Source of the DNA: Euborellia annulipes | Lineage: Eukaryota; Arthropoda; Insecta; Dermaptera; Anisolabididae | Length of the DNA: 64,000 nucleotides | Direction of reading: 5' to 3' | Assembly (NCBI GenBank): GCA_023213315.1 | Contig: JAKCPI010015691.1 | Location: 62,001 to 126,000, forward strand | In this document: positions 36,537 through 48,784 of the stretch, in pieces | How the letters are laid out: each line of letters starts with the position of its first letter | Position numbering within the stretch: the first letter of the stretch is position 1 | Translations under genes and position numbers: made by a program | Notes under the pieces: model-generated | What the model was told of the DNA's origin: nothing | Database searches by the model: none | What the model saw: only the letters and a program-made list of their open reading frames with translations

Positions 36537-37330
36537 ACCGCACATAACACAACTTTTCTTTATCTGCGGTATTCGGGAGTTGTGTAATGTGCTGTCACAC
36601 AATCTGCTCGAACGATTTTAATTAATATTCATAAATCAATTATTTTTTTTAGATCCTTTTTAAAGGGGGTTCAGGAGCGATGTCTAAACTTACTTTAAAA
36701 AAAAAAAAACTAGACTATTATAAGGAATTTTTCAATGCGGTTTTTTTTTAATGAATTAAATTCATAAGGGATTATTGGGACAGAAAGTTATAATTTTTTT
36801 AATAACTTATTAAAAAATTAAGAAAATTAATTTTTTTGTTATCAAGCAAATACAAAAAAAACAATCAGTCCCAATAATCTTTAATTTTTTTTTAATTCAA
36901 AAATGAATTTATTGTTCTTATTAATCACATATTAATTAAGAAAATTTTTAAAATAAGCATAGATGATTTATTTAAAAATCAAATGTCAAATTAGTTCAGC
37001 ATTCTTGCAATAGATGGCAGGCTAGTCTAAGAGCAGATCGCCTATTAGCGTATATCTGGCCTATATTTATATATTTTTATGCTTTTATAAAAGATACATA
37101 ATATATAATAACATTTATAAAGTATTTATTGTTAAAAGATCAATGAAAATCAACCAAATGCATTAAATATTATTAGCTACCATTCTGACATCTCTTGGCA
37201 AATTTTTGAATTACTTGATTTTTTGGCATACTTTTTATGACACATACGCCATCTTATCGGGATAAACATGAGTAACATCTTCGCTCCTATTCCGCCTTAA
37301 AATATTCTAATGCTTATCCCTTGAAAATTG
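36537..37330 (+). repeat. R1 copy interrupted by TTAA element T1
   Basis: R1 end palindrome and ATAAATCAATTATTTTTTTT are followed by T1 (36664-37296). R1-like sequence resumes as TTAAAATATTCTAATGC, corresponding to TTTAAAATGTATATTCTC in intact copies. Confidence 0.65.
36664..37296 (+). mobile_element. TTAA-flanked element T1, complete copy nested in R1
   Basis: 633 bp with TTAA on both sides (36660-36663, 37297-37300). Ends AGGGGGTTCAGGAGCGA and TCGCTCCTATTCCGCC. It interrupts R1 at the TTTAA of its GCTCTTTAAAATG segment, so the empty site is known from other R1 copies and has one TTAA. Confidence 0.82.
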
Positions 37331-37750
37331 TTGGTGGACTCTAAGTAAATTTTTTCCAAGAAATCATACATAATTCACAAGTAGTAAAAAAAATTGACTA
37401 TTTTCAAATTTCATATTTTACAATTGACAAAAAATTATAGTAATAAAAAAAAAAAAGAAATATTTTTATATTTAATAAAACTCTTGTTTTAGAACCGGGG
37501 GTCCTTCGGGGCTCTTTTAAAAACGGAAATATTTAGATTTTGTTTCTGGAAACATAAATATTTTGAAGGTAATCATTCTATTATATTTTTCATATTATAT
37601 ATTTTTATTTTAGCTTAAATCAAAATCAATTATATTTAATATTGCTATTACGAAATCTTCAAATTAGAGCTCGCTCAACTCACACAAAAAAACCCTACTT
37701 TCACTATCATATATACAAACTAACAAATACTATAATTAATTTTTCAAAAC

Positions 37751-37905
37751 GCTAAGATAGAAGACATTAGCTTCTCGTGTACCTGGAGTCCAGGATTCGC
37801 TTCCTGTTCCAAACGAGAAAAATTTATTTCATTTGAATTGGCTAACAATCATTTGAAATAAATAAGAATGGGGTCTAAATGGCCTAAGATGCCTTAAAAA
37901 ATTTT
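37751..37905 (+). mobile_element. tRNA-derived SINE, head type 2
   Basis: Head from about AGAAGACATTAGCTTCTCG with B box GGATTCGCTTCC, then ATTTCATTTGAATTGGC and tail GGGGTCTAAATGGCC. The A box is cut off. Confidence 0.68.
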
Positions 37906-38861
37906 TTTCAAATTATATCTACGTTACCCCCTTCCAATTTCATTTACTATATATCTGTTTAATTTAAACTAGATTAATTGAAAATTGTGAATTTCTATAG
38001 AATCAATACATTTTTTTGTCTTTCATTTATATACTGTATATATAATAAATAGAAGATGATATATTGACTGGCGCTTTACAGTCTATAAATCTAAAACCTC
38101 CAACTATTACAAAGCTCTATCTACTAAGTAATAACTAAAAAGGCATTGTTATAAGATAATAACCTATTTTCATATTTGAAACCCATTTTCAAGTGGAATG
38201 TGTAGGCAATATTTTTTAGTTTGTTTTTTTTCTTGATATTTGTTTTATTCTTTTAATAAAAGTCTTTTGAAACGCCCTGTATCATTTTATCATTTCTTTT
38301 TCTTCTTTATTTGATCATCATCCATCGACATTGTCTCCTTAATAAAACTTTGACTGAGGTAGATCACATGATTTTTCAACCGTTTGTTATCCCCATTCCA
38401 AGAAAATGTTTAGTTCCACGATATTTCGTTTCTTTATAGACTACATCAATAGAAAGTCAACTGGCGAAAATTTGACCCATTGCCAAAAAAGGATAAAAAA
38501 AAAACTCCAACTCCACTTGGTAAAGACTTGAACTGCCTCTTTCATTGGATTTGGAATCTTAAAAAGAAAGGATCAGAATGGATCTATTATAGTGAGTCAG
38601 ATGTAAGATCGTAAATAATTGCTTTGCTTTCTAGATTTCCTTTTTTTAGCGTTTTATTTTATTACATAAAACGAACGAGATTATGAATTTAAAATTTAAA
38701 GGGAAAACAACGATATCGAAAAAAAAAATTTTCATACCAATCTTTATGTTTAGCCTATATTAATATATATAATAAAGATAGTGATGTTAAAGATAATGAG
38801 ATGAAGATGCGCTTCGAATATCTTTTATGTTTCTCTTTTTTGAAATAAAAACATATATTAA

Positions 38862-39488
38862 GGGGGGGGGGAAAAAGCTTAAACGACTTTTTAAAAAAAA
38901 AATTTTTTTAAGGAATTTTTTAATGCGTTTTTTTTTTTTTATAATTTATTTTCATAAGAGATTATTGGTACATAGAGTTATAATTTTTTTAATGACTTAT
39001 TAAAAAATTATCGTAATTAATTTTTTTGTTATTAAACTAAATACAGAAAAACAATCTGTCCCAATAATCTTTAATTTTTTTTTTAAATTTAAAAATGAAT
39101 TTATTGTTATTATTAATCACATATTAATTAAGAAAATTTTAAAATAAGCTTAGATGATTTATTTAAAAACCAACTGTCAAATTAGTTCAGCATTCTTCCA
39201 ATAGATGGCAGGCTAGTCTAATAGACGATCCCTTTTAGTACTAGCCTATATTTATATATTTTTATGCTTTTATAAAAGATACATAATATATATTAACATT
39301 TTTAAAGTATTTATTGTTAAAAGATCAATGAAAATCAACCAAATGCATTAAAAGGCCTATTATTAGTTACCATTCTGACATCTCTTGGCAAATTTTCGAA
39401 ATACGTGATTTTTTGGGCTTACTTTTTATGATACACAACGCCCTCTTATTGGGAAAATCATGCGTAACCACTTCGCTCCTGCCCCGCC
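38862..39488 (+). mobile_element. TTAA-flanked element T1, complete copy
   Basis: 627 bp between TTAA at 38858-38861 and TTAA at 39489-39492. The right end CGCTCCTGCCCCGCC is well kept; the left end has decayed to a G run. It lies 1.6 kb from the previous copy, same orientation. Confidence 0.75.
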
Positions 39489-39934
39489 TTAACAGGTATT
39501 CTATAGTTCTTTAGCTGAAGAAAAGGACCAGGAAAGGAAAGGCGAGGGTTCGCCGGAGGCCAGTTGGACGGGGGTCCAGCGGGACGAATCCCCTAGCTAG
39601 TATTTTTCAATACCCTTTTTACTTTTCTATCTCTCTTCTTGTTTAGACTTTTTTTTAAACAATTAAAAGTTGACTTCGAATTTAATCGATTAAAAAAAAA
39701 AAAATAAAAAAATAGAAATAAATCATGTTGTTAAGACTCTTTCAGTCTGACAGCTTATGAGCTCAATAAATCCTACTGTGTTCAAATATTTTAAGAGGTA
39801 AAGAAAATAGGAAATTTTACCAGAGAAAATAATAAAAGGGCTATTCCAAATAAATATTTACATTCTTATCTTATTTATATTTGTATTATATAAATATTAT
39901 ATTAAAATAGATTCTATTAAACTAATTTAAAAAA

Positions 39935-40300
39935 AAAATCTGGTGTCTTGTGGCTCAGTACACAACTTTCTCTTACCTTCGGTAATTGAAAGGTGTGTTC
40001 TGTGTGTTTTTGTCACGCCAAATTTTTTGTCTCGACTTTTCATTCAGGATGTAAAATTTATAATTTATGAAGTTTTATTACCATGCCAAAAATATCCTAT
40101 CTTTCCAATGAAATATAAGAGTAAAGTGCCCTTCAAACAATTTTCAGGGCAAAATGAGAATATACATTTTAAAGAGCATCTAAAAAATAATTGATTTATG
40201 AATTTTAACCTAACTTAAATATAAAATTTAGCTCATTTCTTTCTTGCTTTAAATTTAACACAGACAGACCATTTTGTGGGATCCACTTTTTTTTGTTCAA
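39935..40300 (-). repeat. R1 copy, partial
   Basis: Opens with AAATCTGGTGTCTTGTGG and runs through the reverse of the ATAAATCAATTATTTTTTAG segment to CACAGACAGACCATTTTG. It lacks the TA-rich end. Confidence 0.65.
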
Positions 40301-40524
40301 CTTTTAATTTCACCTTTTGACAGCTAGCTCCTTTCCTAATTTTTATTTTCCGTTTTGTTTTGGTCTTAAAAGAAGAAGCAGAAAATGAGATAGATATCAG
40401 CCTAATTCGTGGAAATGTTACCTGCTTTCCTTTGTAGCTTCTCAATTTCCTCGTTCAATCTTTTTACCCGAATAATATGAATGCTTTTTTTTTAGTGAAA
40501 AAATAAATAAAAATTTTGACAAAT

Positions 40525-40585
40525 TTTCATTACTTGGAACGGGAAGCGAATCCTTGACCCCTAGCAAAAGAGAAAATTTTCTTTT
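40525..40585 (-). mobile_element. SINE head fragment
   Basis: On the minus strand GGATTCGCTTCCCGTTCC, the B box and following stem of head type 2, ending near a 33-base A run on the plus strand. Confidence 0.5.
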
Positions 40586-40597
40586 TTCTGCTTCCTC

Positions 40598-40637
<40 letters not shown>

Positions 40638-41284
40638 ACCAATAGTCAGGCAGGAGCCAAACTCACAGTTTCACCCAGATTTTTCGCTAAAAATTGACAT
40701 GTTCACCAAATTTCCCCCTTTGAGCTCGAGTATTTCCCTTGTAATAGGATTTAGTAGAAGGTAACAAATAGATTTTAATTTTTAAAACCGAATTTGGTGT
40801 TTACAGAAAGTAGTATGGAAGCAGGGTGTTTAGGGGAGGGGGAGGTTAAACAGCCCCCCCCCCCCACATGCCAGGACATTAACATACACGTAATACATAA
40901 TCATAAATATTTAAATATTAATTATAATTTTCCTTTATTTGAAATGATTGAGCTTTAAATCAACTATAGACATGCAAATAGTTGGGTTGGATTTAGGGGT
41001 GGGGAGACTTGATCAATTATGACACGACAAATTATTCATATTCTTCTTAATTTTTTTTAAATTCGTATGTAATTAGAGCTTTAATTTATCTACACAAAAG
41101 ACCCCCTTTAGGCGAGCAAATTATAATATATTTATATTTCTATATTTTATTTAAGAAAATGCCTTGCATAAACGAAAGTAGCAAAGAAGAAAAATATTTA
41201 CCTATAAAAAAAAATGTAATATTTAAAATTTAAAATTCTATAAAAAGGAAATATTTAGATTAAAAAAAAAATTTTAAATGTGAA

Positions 41285-41480
41285 TTTTGCCTTTGATACG
41301 GCCTGAGTTGTGGATAACTCAAGTTCAAATCTCCCTCACGGCAAAAATTGTCCAACCGTTTTCCTCATGAGGAAGGAAACGTGAACCCACCTCAGTATTA
41401 TTCTCATGAAAGTTACTACTCAGAGTAACCGAAACGTGTCAATTCATCATATGTTTATTTGTTATTGGTCTAGAAATAGC
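41285..41480 (+). mobile_element. Solo Penelope-type tail with hairpin-GAAACG motif
   Basis: TCATGAAA, then stem GTTACT/AGTAAC with loop ACTCAG, then CGAAACG (41404-41436). A TTCAAATCTCC sequence upstream (near 41330) resembles a tRNA-type B box. No inverted partner copy is nearby. Confidence 0.55.
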
Positions 41481-41537
41481 TTACGACCTCATCAAGACTA
41501 AATTTGCTCAGACAAACAGCAATTAATTAAAACATTG

Positions 41538-42530
41538 CTAAAATCTGGTGTGACTGGCGCACAGCACACAACTTTCTTACCCTTCGGTAAGGAAAGTTGC
41601 GCACCGTGCTGGTCACACCAGATTTTTTGTGTCGAGATATATTTAGTTTCCGATAGCACCTTAGTTTCAAACTTGCATTTTAAATGTTGACTGCTTGAAA
41701 TAAACTATGGTTATTTTTCAAAATTTTAATCTCATATTTGGACATTTTATACACAATATAGAATCGTAAATAAATACAAAATTTCATAAGAATTGGAAAA
41801 AAAATTTTAAATGCCTAAAAAGTTCTAAAGGGGACCCCTTTTGAATCGAAATTAACATACAAATCCCTATAGGAAATTAACATTGTTCCTATGCGAAGAT
41901 AAGGTGGAAAGGGAATTTAAAGAGTAGAGAGAGACGATAATGTTTGCAAGTGAGAGAGAGACATATATGTTTTCTTTGAAACAATTAAAGACACAAATAA
42001 ATTTAAAAAAAATGGGAATTTAAATAATAATTGATTTTTAATCTAATAAAAAGAAAAAGATTTAAATTCGGTTACCATGGCAACCATTTCTATCTTTCCT
42101 ATGAAGAACAAGAGTAAAGTGGTCTTCAGAAGATTTCAACGGCAAAATGAGAATATACATTTTAAAGAGCATCTAAAAAATAATTGATTTATGAATTTTA
42201 AAAAATCCTTGGAGGGAATTTTGAGAAAATCGAAAAAAAAACTGAAAAAGTACATCAGTAAAGTACTAGTACTTTTTGGCAGATTTTGTTCAAAAAGCTT
42301 ATTTTGAGATTCTTCAAAGGTACCTAAGTTAAATATACAATTTCAATCCGGTAGCTCAATTCCTTCATGCTAAAAAAATCGTTACACACACACAGACCAA
42401 TTTGCGGGACCCACTTTTTTGGACTCAGGGGACCTCAAAACATGTATATCCATCAAAATCTCGACATCGAATTTTTGACATGATCGCATTACTTTCTCTC
42501 CTATATATTTCATATATAGGGTACGAGAAA
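41538..42530 (-). repeat. R1 copy, near full length
   Basis: The clearest copy, about 990 bp. The end palindrome at 41540-41630 folds as AAATCTGGTGTGAC / GTCACACCAGATTT with an inner CTTACC-CTTCGGTAAG tip. The other end, near 42495-42530, is the TATATATTTCATATATAG palindrome followed by GAGAAAGT. Confidence 0.8.
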
Positions 42531-42539
42531 GTAATAATT

Positions 42540-42660
42540 ATGATAACGACCCATGACATCCTAACATATATTTTGTCCTGATGATAGCGTGACCGACGCT
42601 CGAAATTTCGGCAAAATATAATATCTTTATTTTTCACTTCTTGCTGATCTGAAATTCAAC
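42540..42660 (+). mobile_element. Solo Penelope-type tail with hairpin-GAAAT motif
   Basis: CTGATGA at 42578-42584, T, stem AGCGT/ACGCT with loop GACCG, C, then GAAAT. It lies directly downstream of the end of the minus-strand R1 copy. Confidence 0.55.
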
Positions 42661-42899
42661 TTATGAAACGATTCAAGAGGCATTACCCCAGAGTTTAAAG
42701 AATTAGAAAATAATATTCCATATTTTAGAAATCTTTCAGATTCCTTCCTCTCCCACGTACAGACCTCAAATTATATTTAAATAGTGCGGTAGATGGAACC
42801 CTACCCAAGAGTTTTATGTTATCTTTCAAGTAGAGGAGGTAAACTTTCAGGATATTATCTTTCAGCTAGATGAGGGTGGATGAATATATATATATATAT

Positions 42900-43440
42900 A
42901 TATATGTGAATTTAAATTTTCTCGGGTTTGAGTCACGTTGGCTGAGCTTTCCCTGGCATTCGACGTTTCGGCTCTCCTTTTGGAGCCATTTTCACGATTA
43001 TAGGATTAGGAAGTAATATTAAAGGTTTGCTTACGAAGCCGGTCCTTGTTGGTAGATATCTCAGAGGTTTGGATTTCTATCTGAGATCTAGAGAGAGGTT
43101 GGTTGTGTGTTTGTGTTAAGTTTGGGTTGACTTCAGGGCCAATAATTTGCCTACCCCCCAGGTCGAAGTGTTACTGGTTGTCTCCGAGGCTTGAGTTTGT
43201 CTTTGAGATGGTGTAGTATAGGATTGTGCGTTAGTAGTTGTTTTAGCTTGCCTTTTCACTTGGATCTATTCAATCACCGGATATTTATTCTCCAGTGGTA
43301 ATTTCCAATTAATATCTTTTTCTGAAATTATTTTATCAATTTATTCTAAATAAATTCTCAATAATAACAACTTAGAGCAAACCTACAACAACAAACCAGC
43401 CGCAAATCATTCAGAGTCTTAAGTACCGGGAAACCACATA
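42900..43440 (-). mobile_element. Solo Penelope-type non-coding region with hairpin-GAAACG motif
   Basis: Minus-strand motif at 42963-42994: GTGAAAA, T, stem GGCTC/GAGCC, then GAAACGTCG. The 450 bp to its right (G- and T-rich, including runs such as GTTGGTTGTGTGTTTGTG) has no ORF and looks like the element's untranslated region. The outer boundary is uncertain. Confidence 0.5.
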
Positions 43441-43582
43441 AAAAAAAACAAATCTTCCATGGTAACTTAATGCAAAAACGACATTAATAAATTAATAAGC
43501 TACATCATCGACAATCCAGTTTATTATTTCAATTTAAATTTGCTTTTGAATATTTTTATAAACATTTTTTCATTTTGAAATA

Positions 43583-43809
43583 CAGTAGTCTTGTTAATCC
43601 GGACTTCGATACTCTGGGATACCGGCTAATCCGGCTTGTTGAAAAGCCACTTTTTCGGGATATCACAGCAAAAAAGGGGTAATTTAATAAAACAAGGGGA
43701 CATTACAGATTTTTTCAAGAGATAAATATAAAATTTTGCATTATATCAAATGTTTCGGGTAATCAGGCATTTTCAGAATCCGGCATAGGGCCGGATTAGC
43801 AAGACTCTG
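43583..43809. mobile_element. pogo-like MITE P2
   Basis: Ends CAGTAGTCTTGTTAATCCGG and, from the right, CAGAGTCTTGCTAATCCGGC, with further GGATACCGGCTAATCCGG and GAATCCGGCATAGG inside. TA precedes it; the right flank lacks a clean TA. It ends 77 bp before the second plexin exon. Confidence 0.72.
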
Positions 43810-43885
43810 ACTAGTGTAATTGTTAATTTATAAAATTTGAAAAGATTAGATGAAGCAAAGCTGATTGTGTGTTTTGACCTTGCAG

Positions 43886-44044
43886 GTACAATTGACGATT
43901 CGTACGCTCCCTGAGTTACCGAGCGGTGCCAAGTACAAATGCGTGTTCGGCATGGCTGACCCCATTGACGCGGTGGTCACCTCCTCCGGATTGTCGTGCC
44001 CCACGCCGGGGGTGGGTAGAAGACCACCCATCCCCGAAAAACAG
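43886..44044 (+). CDS. PlexB: Plexin internal exon: linker before second PSI domain
   Basis: Second visible exon of the same plexin. Seen: acceptor CCTTGCAG, donor GTATGT, 159 bp, 53 codons, phase 0 at both ends, which fits the exons on either side. It begins VQLTIRTLPELPSGAKYKC and continues through a CVFG piece (residues 19-22) and a CP pair (38-39) to a proline-rich end RRPPIPEKQ. In plexins the stretch between PSI 1 and PSI 2 is a small beta-rich, immunoglobulin-like module with a conserved cysteine pair, here residues 19 and 38. The CVFG and RPPIP pieces resemble plexin B more than plexin A in my memory. It lies 16.9 kb after the previous exon. Codons are GC-richer than the intron around it, as expected for constrained coding sequence. 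Confidence 0.88.
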
Positions 44045-45217
44045 GTATGTGTCTCTCTTTCTTTATCCACCCTCGCTTTCGTTAAACGTCTCACGCATAG
44101 TCTTGGAAATAGATAAATCCCATGAGAATTCTCTTTTAGTTAAGTCAATAAAATATTTTTTTAAGTCGAAACACAGGAGGATATCCAATTCCAGTAAAAG
44201 TAAAATGTGAAACTTTAGTTTTTTTAAATTTTTAATCAATCTCTCCACGATTAGAAAAAAAATTAATTAATCAGAAAAATTTAAAATTTTTTTTTAATCA
44301 CTATGAACAACATATATTTTAATATAGCAAAATAATTGTCAAGGACTTTGTTGATAATTGTAATCGGACCAAATAGATTAATTTCTTCTTTTAAAAAGTC
44401 TAGTTATAAAAATCAATCCTCTGTCCATACCAGATTATCTCAAACTATAAAAACTAGACCCATGAAATTTTTTTTATTTTGTAGAGCATCTTTCAAAGTG
44501 GTGCACGAATATGATTTCGTTGCGTTAATCGATACGGTACCCCACTAAAAACGAAGAAATTATAAAGAACTAGAGCAATGAAAAAGTTTTTTTTTTAATA
44601 TTTATATGGGAAGGTGCTTGAAACCTCGAAGTCATCCAGCAACTTAAGGGGGCCATAGGGGGCGGAGCCCCCTGCCTAGGCGCAAGCCCGGCTTAACGTC
44701 TAGTCTATAAATAATACTCAAGTTTTTCAAAGTTTTGACCTTTAAAAAAAAATCTATTCTCTATTTAATAATAACATGTCTAAATGAATGAAAAGATTTC
44801 AATTTAATAACTGGAATGGCTTTTGATATAATCCAAATCTCTATTCGAAATAGTAGAAGTTGTTTTGATTTAATACCATTGAGTTTCAAGTATTTCATTA
44901 CTTCAATATAATTTAATAAAAGTTCTTGATATTTTTAATTCACTATTGTTTAGGGAGGAATTTATTAATTAATTTAAATATTTTAATAAGAGTAATTACT
45001 CGGAAAATGATTTCCGATCAATGGAACTCTTTCAATTTAAATAATGCTAATTAAGCAAATGATCAAATATTGTTCTAGTCAGGGCCGTAGCGCGAAAACT
45101 TTTTCTGAGCGGAGAGAGGGGGGTGGTTCGGATGATCCAAGAGGGTATAAAAATATAATATTGTTATTAATAATTAAACCTAGTATACAATGTAATGTAA
45201 TTTTCATACTGTATACT

Positions 45218-45430
45218 ATAATATAAAGCTCTAGCGGCTGACTTCCTGTCCCTGTTTGTATATCAGAGCGCTGATTGGCAAGAAAAAAAGGAAGTGGAGT
45301 TAGAGAGGGAAATTTAAAACTAATTCAGAGAGGAGAAATTGAAAACCTTAAAATTTTGCAATTGCCCGCCAAAGGCGAGCAAGGGGGTCCAGGGGGCGTA
45401 GCCTTCTGCGGGCTTTACCACTTGTTAATT
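45218..45430 (+). repeat. GC-hairpin repeat H1
   Basis: Opens AATATAAAGCTCTAGC, GGCTGACTTCCTGTCCCTG; ends in GCAAGGGGGTCCAGGGGGCG, GCGGGCTTTACCACTTG followed by T. Shares the whole layout with 50405-50632. Ending CTTG before T is reminiscent of Helitrons, but no TC start or clear terminal hairpin was found. Confidence 0.6.
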
Positions 45431-45689
45431 ATATAAAACACTACATAAGTCTCTGTAATTTGGAAGTGTAAGGTATTACTTTCTCTTATTTTTAAATATA
45501 TTGAATATATTAAAAATAAAATTCATTTTGAAATTAAATTTGGTAAACATTTTAAAAACAGCATTTTATTTTTGCCTTGTGCTCGGCTCTGGCATTAATT
45601 GTCGTGCTTAAAAGAGTAATTTTGCTTTTTAATAGTCTTTTGGTAATATTTTAATCCCAAAAAGAAAATTTATAAATATGGTAAAATAT

Positions 45690-46098
45690 TTATATTTTGT
45701 TGCCATGCCAACCATTTCTCCTATCTTTTCTATGAAGTACAAGAGTAAACTGTGCTTCAAATAATATTGAGGGTAAAATGAGAATATACGTTACATTTTA
45801 AAGACCATCTAAAAAATAATTGATTTTTGAATTTTAATCAAAATCGTTAAAGCGAAAAAAAACTGAATAAGTACATCAGTAAAGTATTATTAGTCGTTGA
45901 CCGTTCGTGTCACGTGCCAGAGGGGTTGCCAACTTAAATATAAAATAAAGCTAGGAAGTTTTTTTCATTCTTTAGATATTTTGTTCACAGACACACAGAC
46001 AGACCATGTCGCGAAAACCATTTTTTTGGATTCAGGGGACCTCAAAAAGTGTATATCCACCAAAATCTCGACATAAAATTTTTTACATGAATTCAATA

Positions 46099-46190
<92 letters not shown>

Positions 46191-46212
46191 TTAACATATA
46201 TAAGTAAGAGAA
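45690..46212 (-). repeat. R1 copy with expanded microsatellite end
   Basis: From TTGTTGCCATGCCAACC to GTAAGAGAAAGTA. The TA-rich palindrome at its end has expanded into the CT/TA microsatellite. Confidence 0.7.
46100..46187 (+). repeat. CT/TA compound microsatellite
   Basis: About 21 CT units followed by about 22 TA units, at the end of an R1 copy. Confidence 0.95.
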
Positions 46213-47941
46213 AGTAAAAACAATGATATAGAAAAATAATCTAAATTGAGAGAGTCTAATCTATTGGAAATTTTAATTTTTTTTCATTAGGAATTTATGG
46301 TTGAAGTTTAAAGGAAGCGGGTCCAGGACCCGCCAGGAAAAATTTGGTCTAAACTATTCTTCGAAAATCTTTACTATTATTCCTAATCTATGCATAAAAA
46401 TAAATGAATTAACGTATATACCAGTATAAAAGATAATAAATTGCGATGACAAAAGGACAACGATCTCTTTCCCAAACAGGCCGGGAATATTTGAAATTTA
46501 ATAATAACTGCACCATAAAATATCTTCCATCCTCTCCCTTTATTAGTTTTTATTTAGCTTATCAAATATTAAACTCTTCTTCCCCAGATGGAAAATGGAA
46601 TTTTCCTAAATCCTTAAAAAAAAATAATTAATTATTTTTGATATTATACTCGTCGTCATAAAATTTCATTTATTAAAATCACTTCTGCGATGATTTTAAG
46701 ATGAGAAAAAAAAAAGTTTAAAAAAAAAATGGCGTTGCTCTGTTGAGTGACTTACGAGTTTTCAAAGTGACAAACTCAATTGGAATCGTATATTTTTGTG
46801 GCTTGTGGCCCCTCACTCAGTTACGTCGTAGTTTAGTTGAACATGGCTGTACATTGACCTGGTAATGAAAAATTCCCAGTCCGACTATTTCATTCCTGTC
46901 ACTGACACTTCCAATATCCTGATTGTCATTTCTTTAACTCGAGAATATCTGCCCCCCCCCCCCCTCCACTTCTCTCTTTTTTTTCCTTTAAAGAAAATAT
47001 CGATCAGTTTTATCCAGAGGTCATATAATTCTATTTGTTTCCTGTTAAAAAAATACACAAACAATTAACTGAAAAAAAAAACAGAAATTGCCTGGCTTTG
47101 AGATAGATCTCGGATCGCACTACTGAAAGGTAGGCAACCCAATTGCTTCGGAGGCGTATTATTGAAATGTATAGAGACTCATAGTGTGGTAGCATAAAAA
47201 TTCTTGCAGAAATAGTCAATAAATGTTTATTAATTTTAATTATTATTTAGATTTTATCTTTATATTTATTTATTAATTATTTTTCCTCTCCGATGCTCTA
47301 ATTCAAAATTTAAGAAATTAATAACTCACTTGAACGATCGGAAATCGAACAAATTTATTTATTAACAAATTTATAAATGCATTATCACATAATTGTCTTA
47401 TTAATAGAGAACAGTGACGTAATCAGGGTGAGAGTCATGATATGTGGGTACAAATTCCTAAAAAAAAAAAAAAACTAAATAAAAATATTAAAATTTTTAA
47501 CACTTAGAAATTATAAAAAAATATTTTGATTTCTTTAAAATTTATTCATTTGGGGCTTCCCAAATCTCTCGGATCACAAGGGGGTCCCTCCACCAGAAGG
47601 ATTCTTTACTATAGTAATTTTATATGCTCTATTATAACAGAGTGTTTTATTTTCAATTTGAGTAATTGACTTATTTCGATCAAAAAATTTTATTTTTCTA
47701 TCGGTATCATTTAATAAAACACTGTAATTCAATAAACAAAACCGGAACACACAATTTAACCTCAAAATACTGTAATCTTTAGTTTAAATTGTACCCTGAG
47801 CCGCAGACGACTGAAAGAAGTTTGACTGCCAAGGTGACAAGTTAACTAAGTTAGAAATAAATGTACAGCACTGGCAACCTATGGGAACTTTTAAAGTACA
47901 TAGTTTGATGTACATAAACTCGTATATAGTACAAAAGTGTA

Positions 47942-48784
47942 CTAGGAGCATTTCAGTTTCGGCCAAAAATCTTAGTTTCGGTCAAAAACAAACCAAAATT
48001 TTCGGCCGGCCGAAACTTGAGTTTGAAAAGATGGGGAGATTCGTATACTAAAAAAAAATCTGGTGTGACTGGTGCACAGCACACCAGATTTTTTGTGTCG
48101 AGATATATTTAGTTGCTCTTAGCACTTTAAATCCAAACTTGACCACGTGATTATTCATAGATGGCCCTGAGCTACGAATGCTTCCACATTAGTAAAGTGT
48201 ACTTCAAACGATTTCCACGAAAAATTTCACTGATATACTTTTTAAAGAGTATGTAAAAAATAGTTGATTTTTGAATTAAAAACAAAATCTTTGGAGCGAA
48301 TTATGAGAAAATCGAAAAAACTGAAAAAGTACATCAGTAAAGTACTAGTACTTTTTGGCCGATTTTGCTTAAAAGCTTATTTACACGAGTTCGGGGGATG
48401 CCTAACTTAAATATTAAATTTCAACCTCCTAGCTCATATCCTTCATGGTCAAAAATGTCCCCACTCACACACAGACCAATTTGCGGGACTCACTTTTTTT
48501 GGACTCAGGGGACCTCAAAACATGTATATTCATCAAAATCTCAACATGATGGCAATACTTTCTCTCTCTATCTATTTCATATATAGGGTAAGAGAAAGTA
48601 AAAAAACGTCGAATGAGAAAAAATAGTCATAAAATATAGTGATTGTGACTCATCACGAGTGAAAATTTACTAAAAAAAAAAAAAAAAAATGATATGAATT
48701 TTGTATAGATAAAATTTTAAGAAAAAGTTCAAAACAAGTTTCGGTTTCGGTTACTGCTGAAAATCTTGTTTCGGTCGGACCCTA
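47942..48784. mobile_element. Probable hAT-like element split by R1
   Basis: Left part rich in TTTCGGCC and CGGCCGGCCGAAAC; right part has AAGTTTCGGTTTCGG and ends TTTCGGTCGGACCCTA. Between them lies an R1 copy (48053-48600). The repeated subterminal CGAAAC units and the TAGGGTCC end resemble hAT organisation. No clear target duplication was found. Confidence 0.45.
48053..48600 (-). repeat. R1 copy inside a CGGCCGAAAC-rich element
   Basis: Complete ends: AAATCTGGTGTGACTGG at the left and TATAGGGTAAGAGAAAGT at the right. The AAATCTGGTGTGAC palindrome is shortened. It sits between two halves of a separate repeat (47942-48784). Confidence 0.72.

Larger units (their letters stand above)
27001..43885 (+). 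other. Plexin intron, 16.9 kb
   Basis: Bounded by donor GTGAGT at 27001 and acceptor TTGCAG ending at 43885, with phase 0 on both sides. It is filled with mobile elements. Unassigned AT-rich stretches with nothing recognisable include 28140-29000, 30370-31660, 32240-32640, 35480-36530, 37900-38860 and 40660-41280. The interval 32640-32830 has unusually even composition and no recognised element. Confidence 0.85.
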
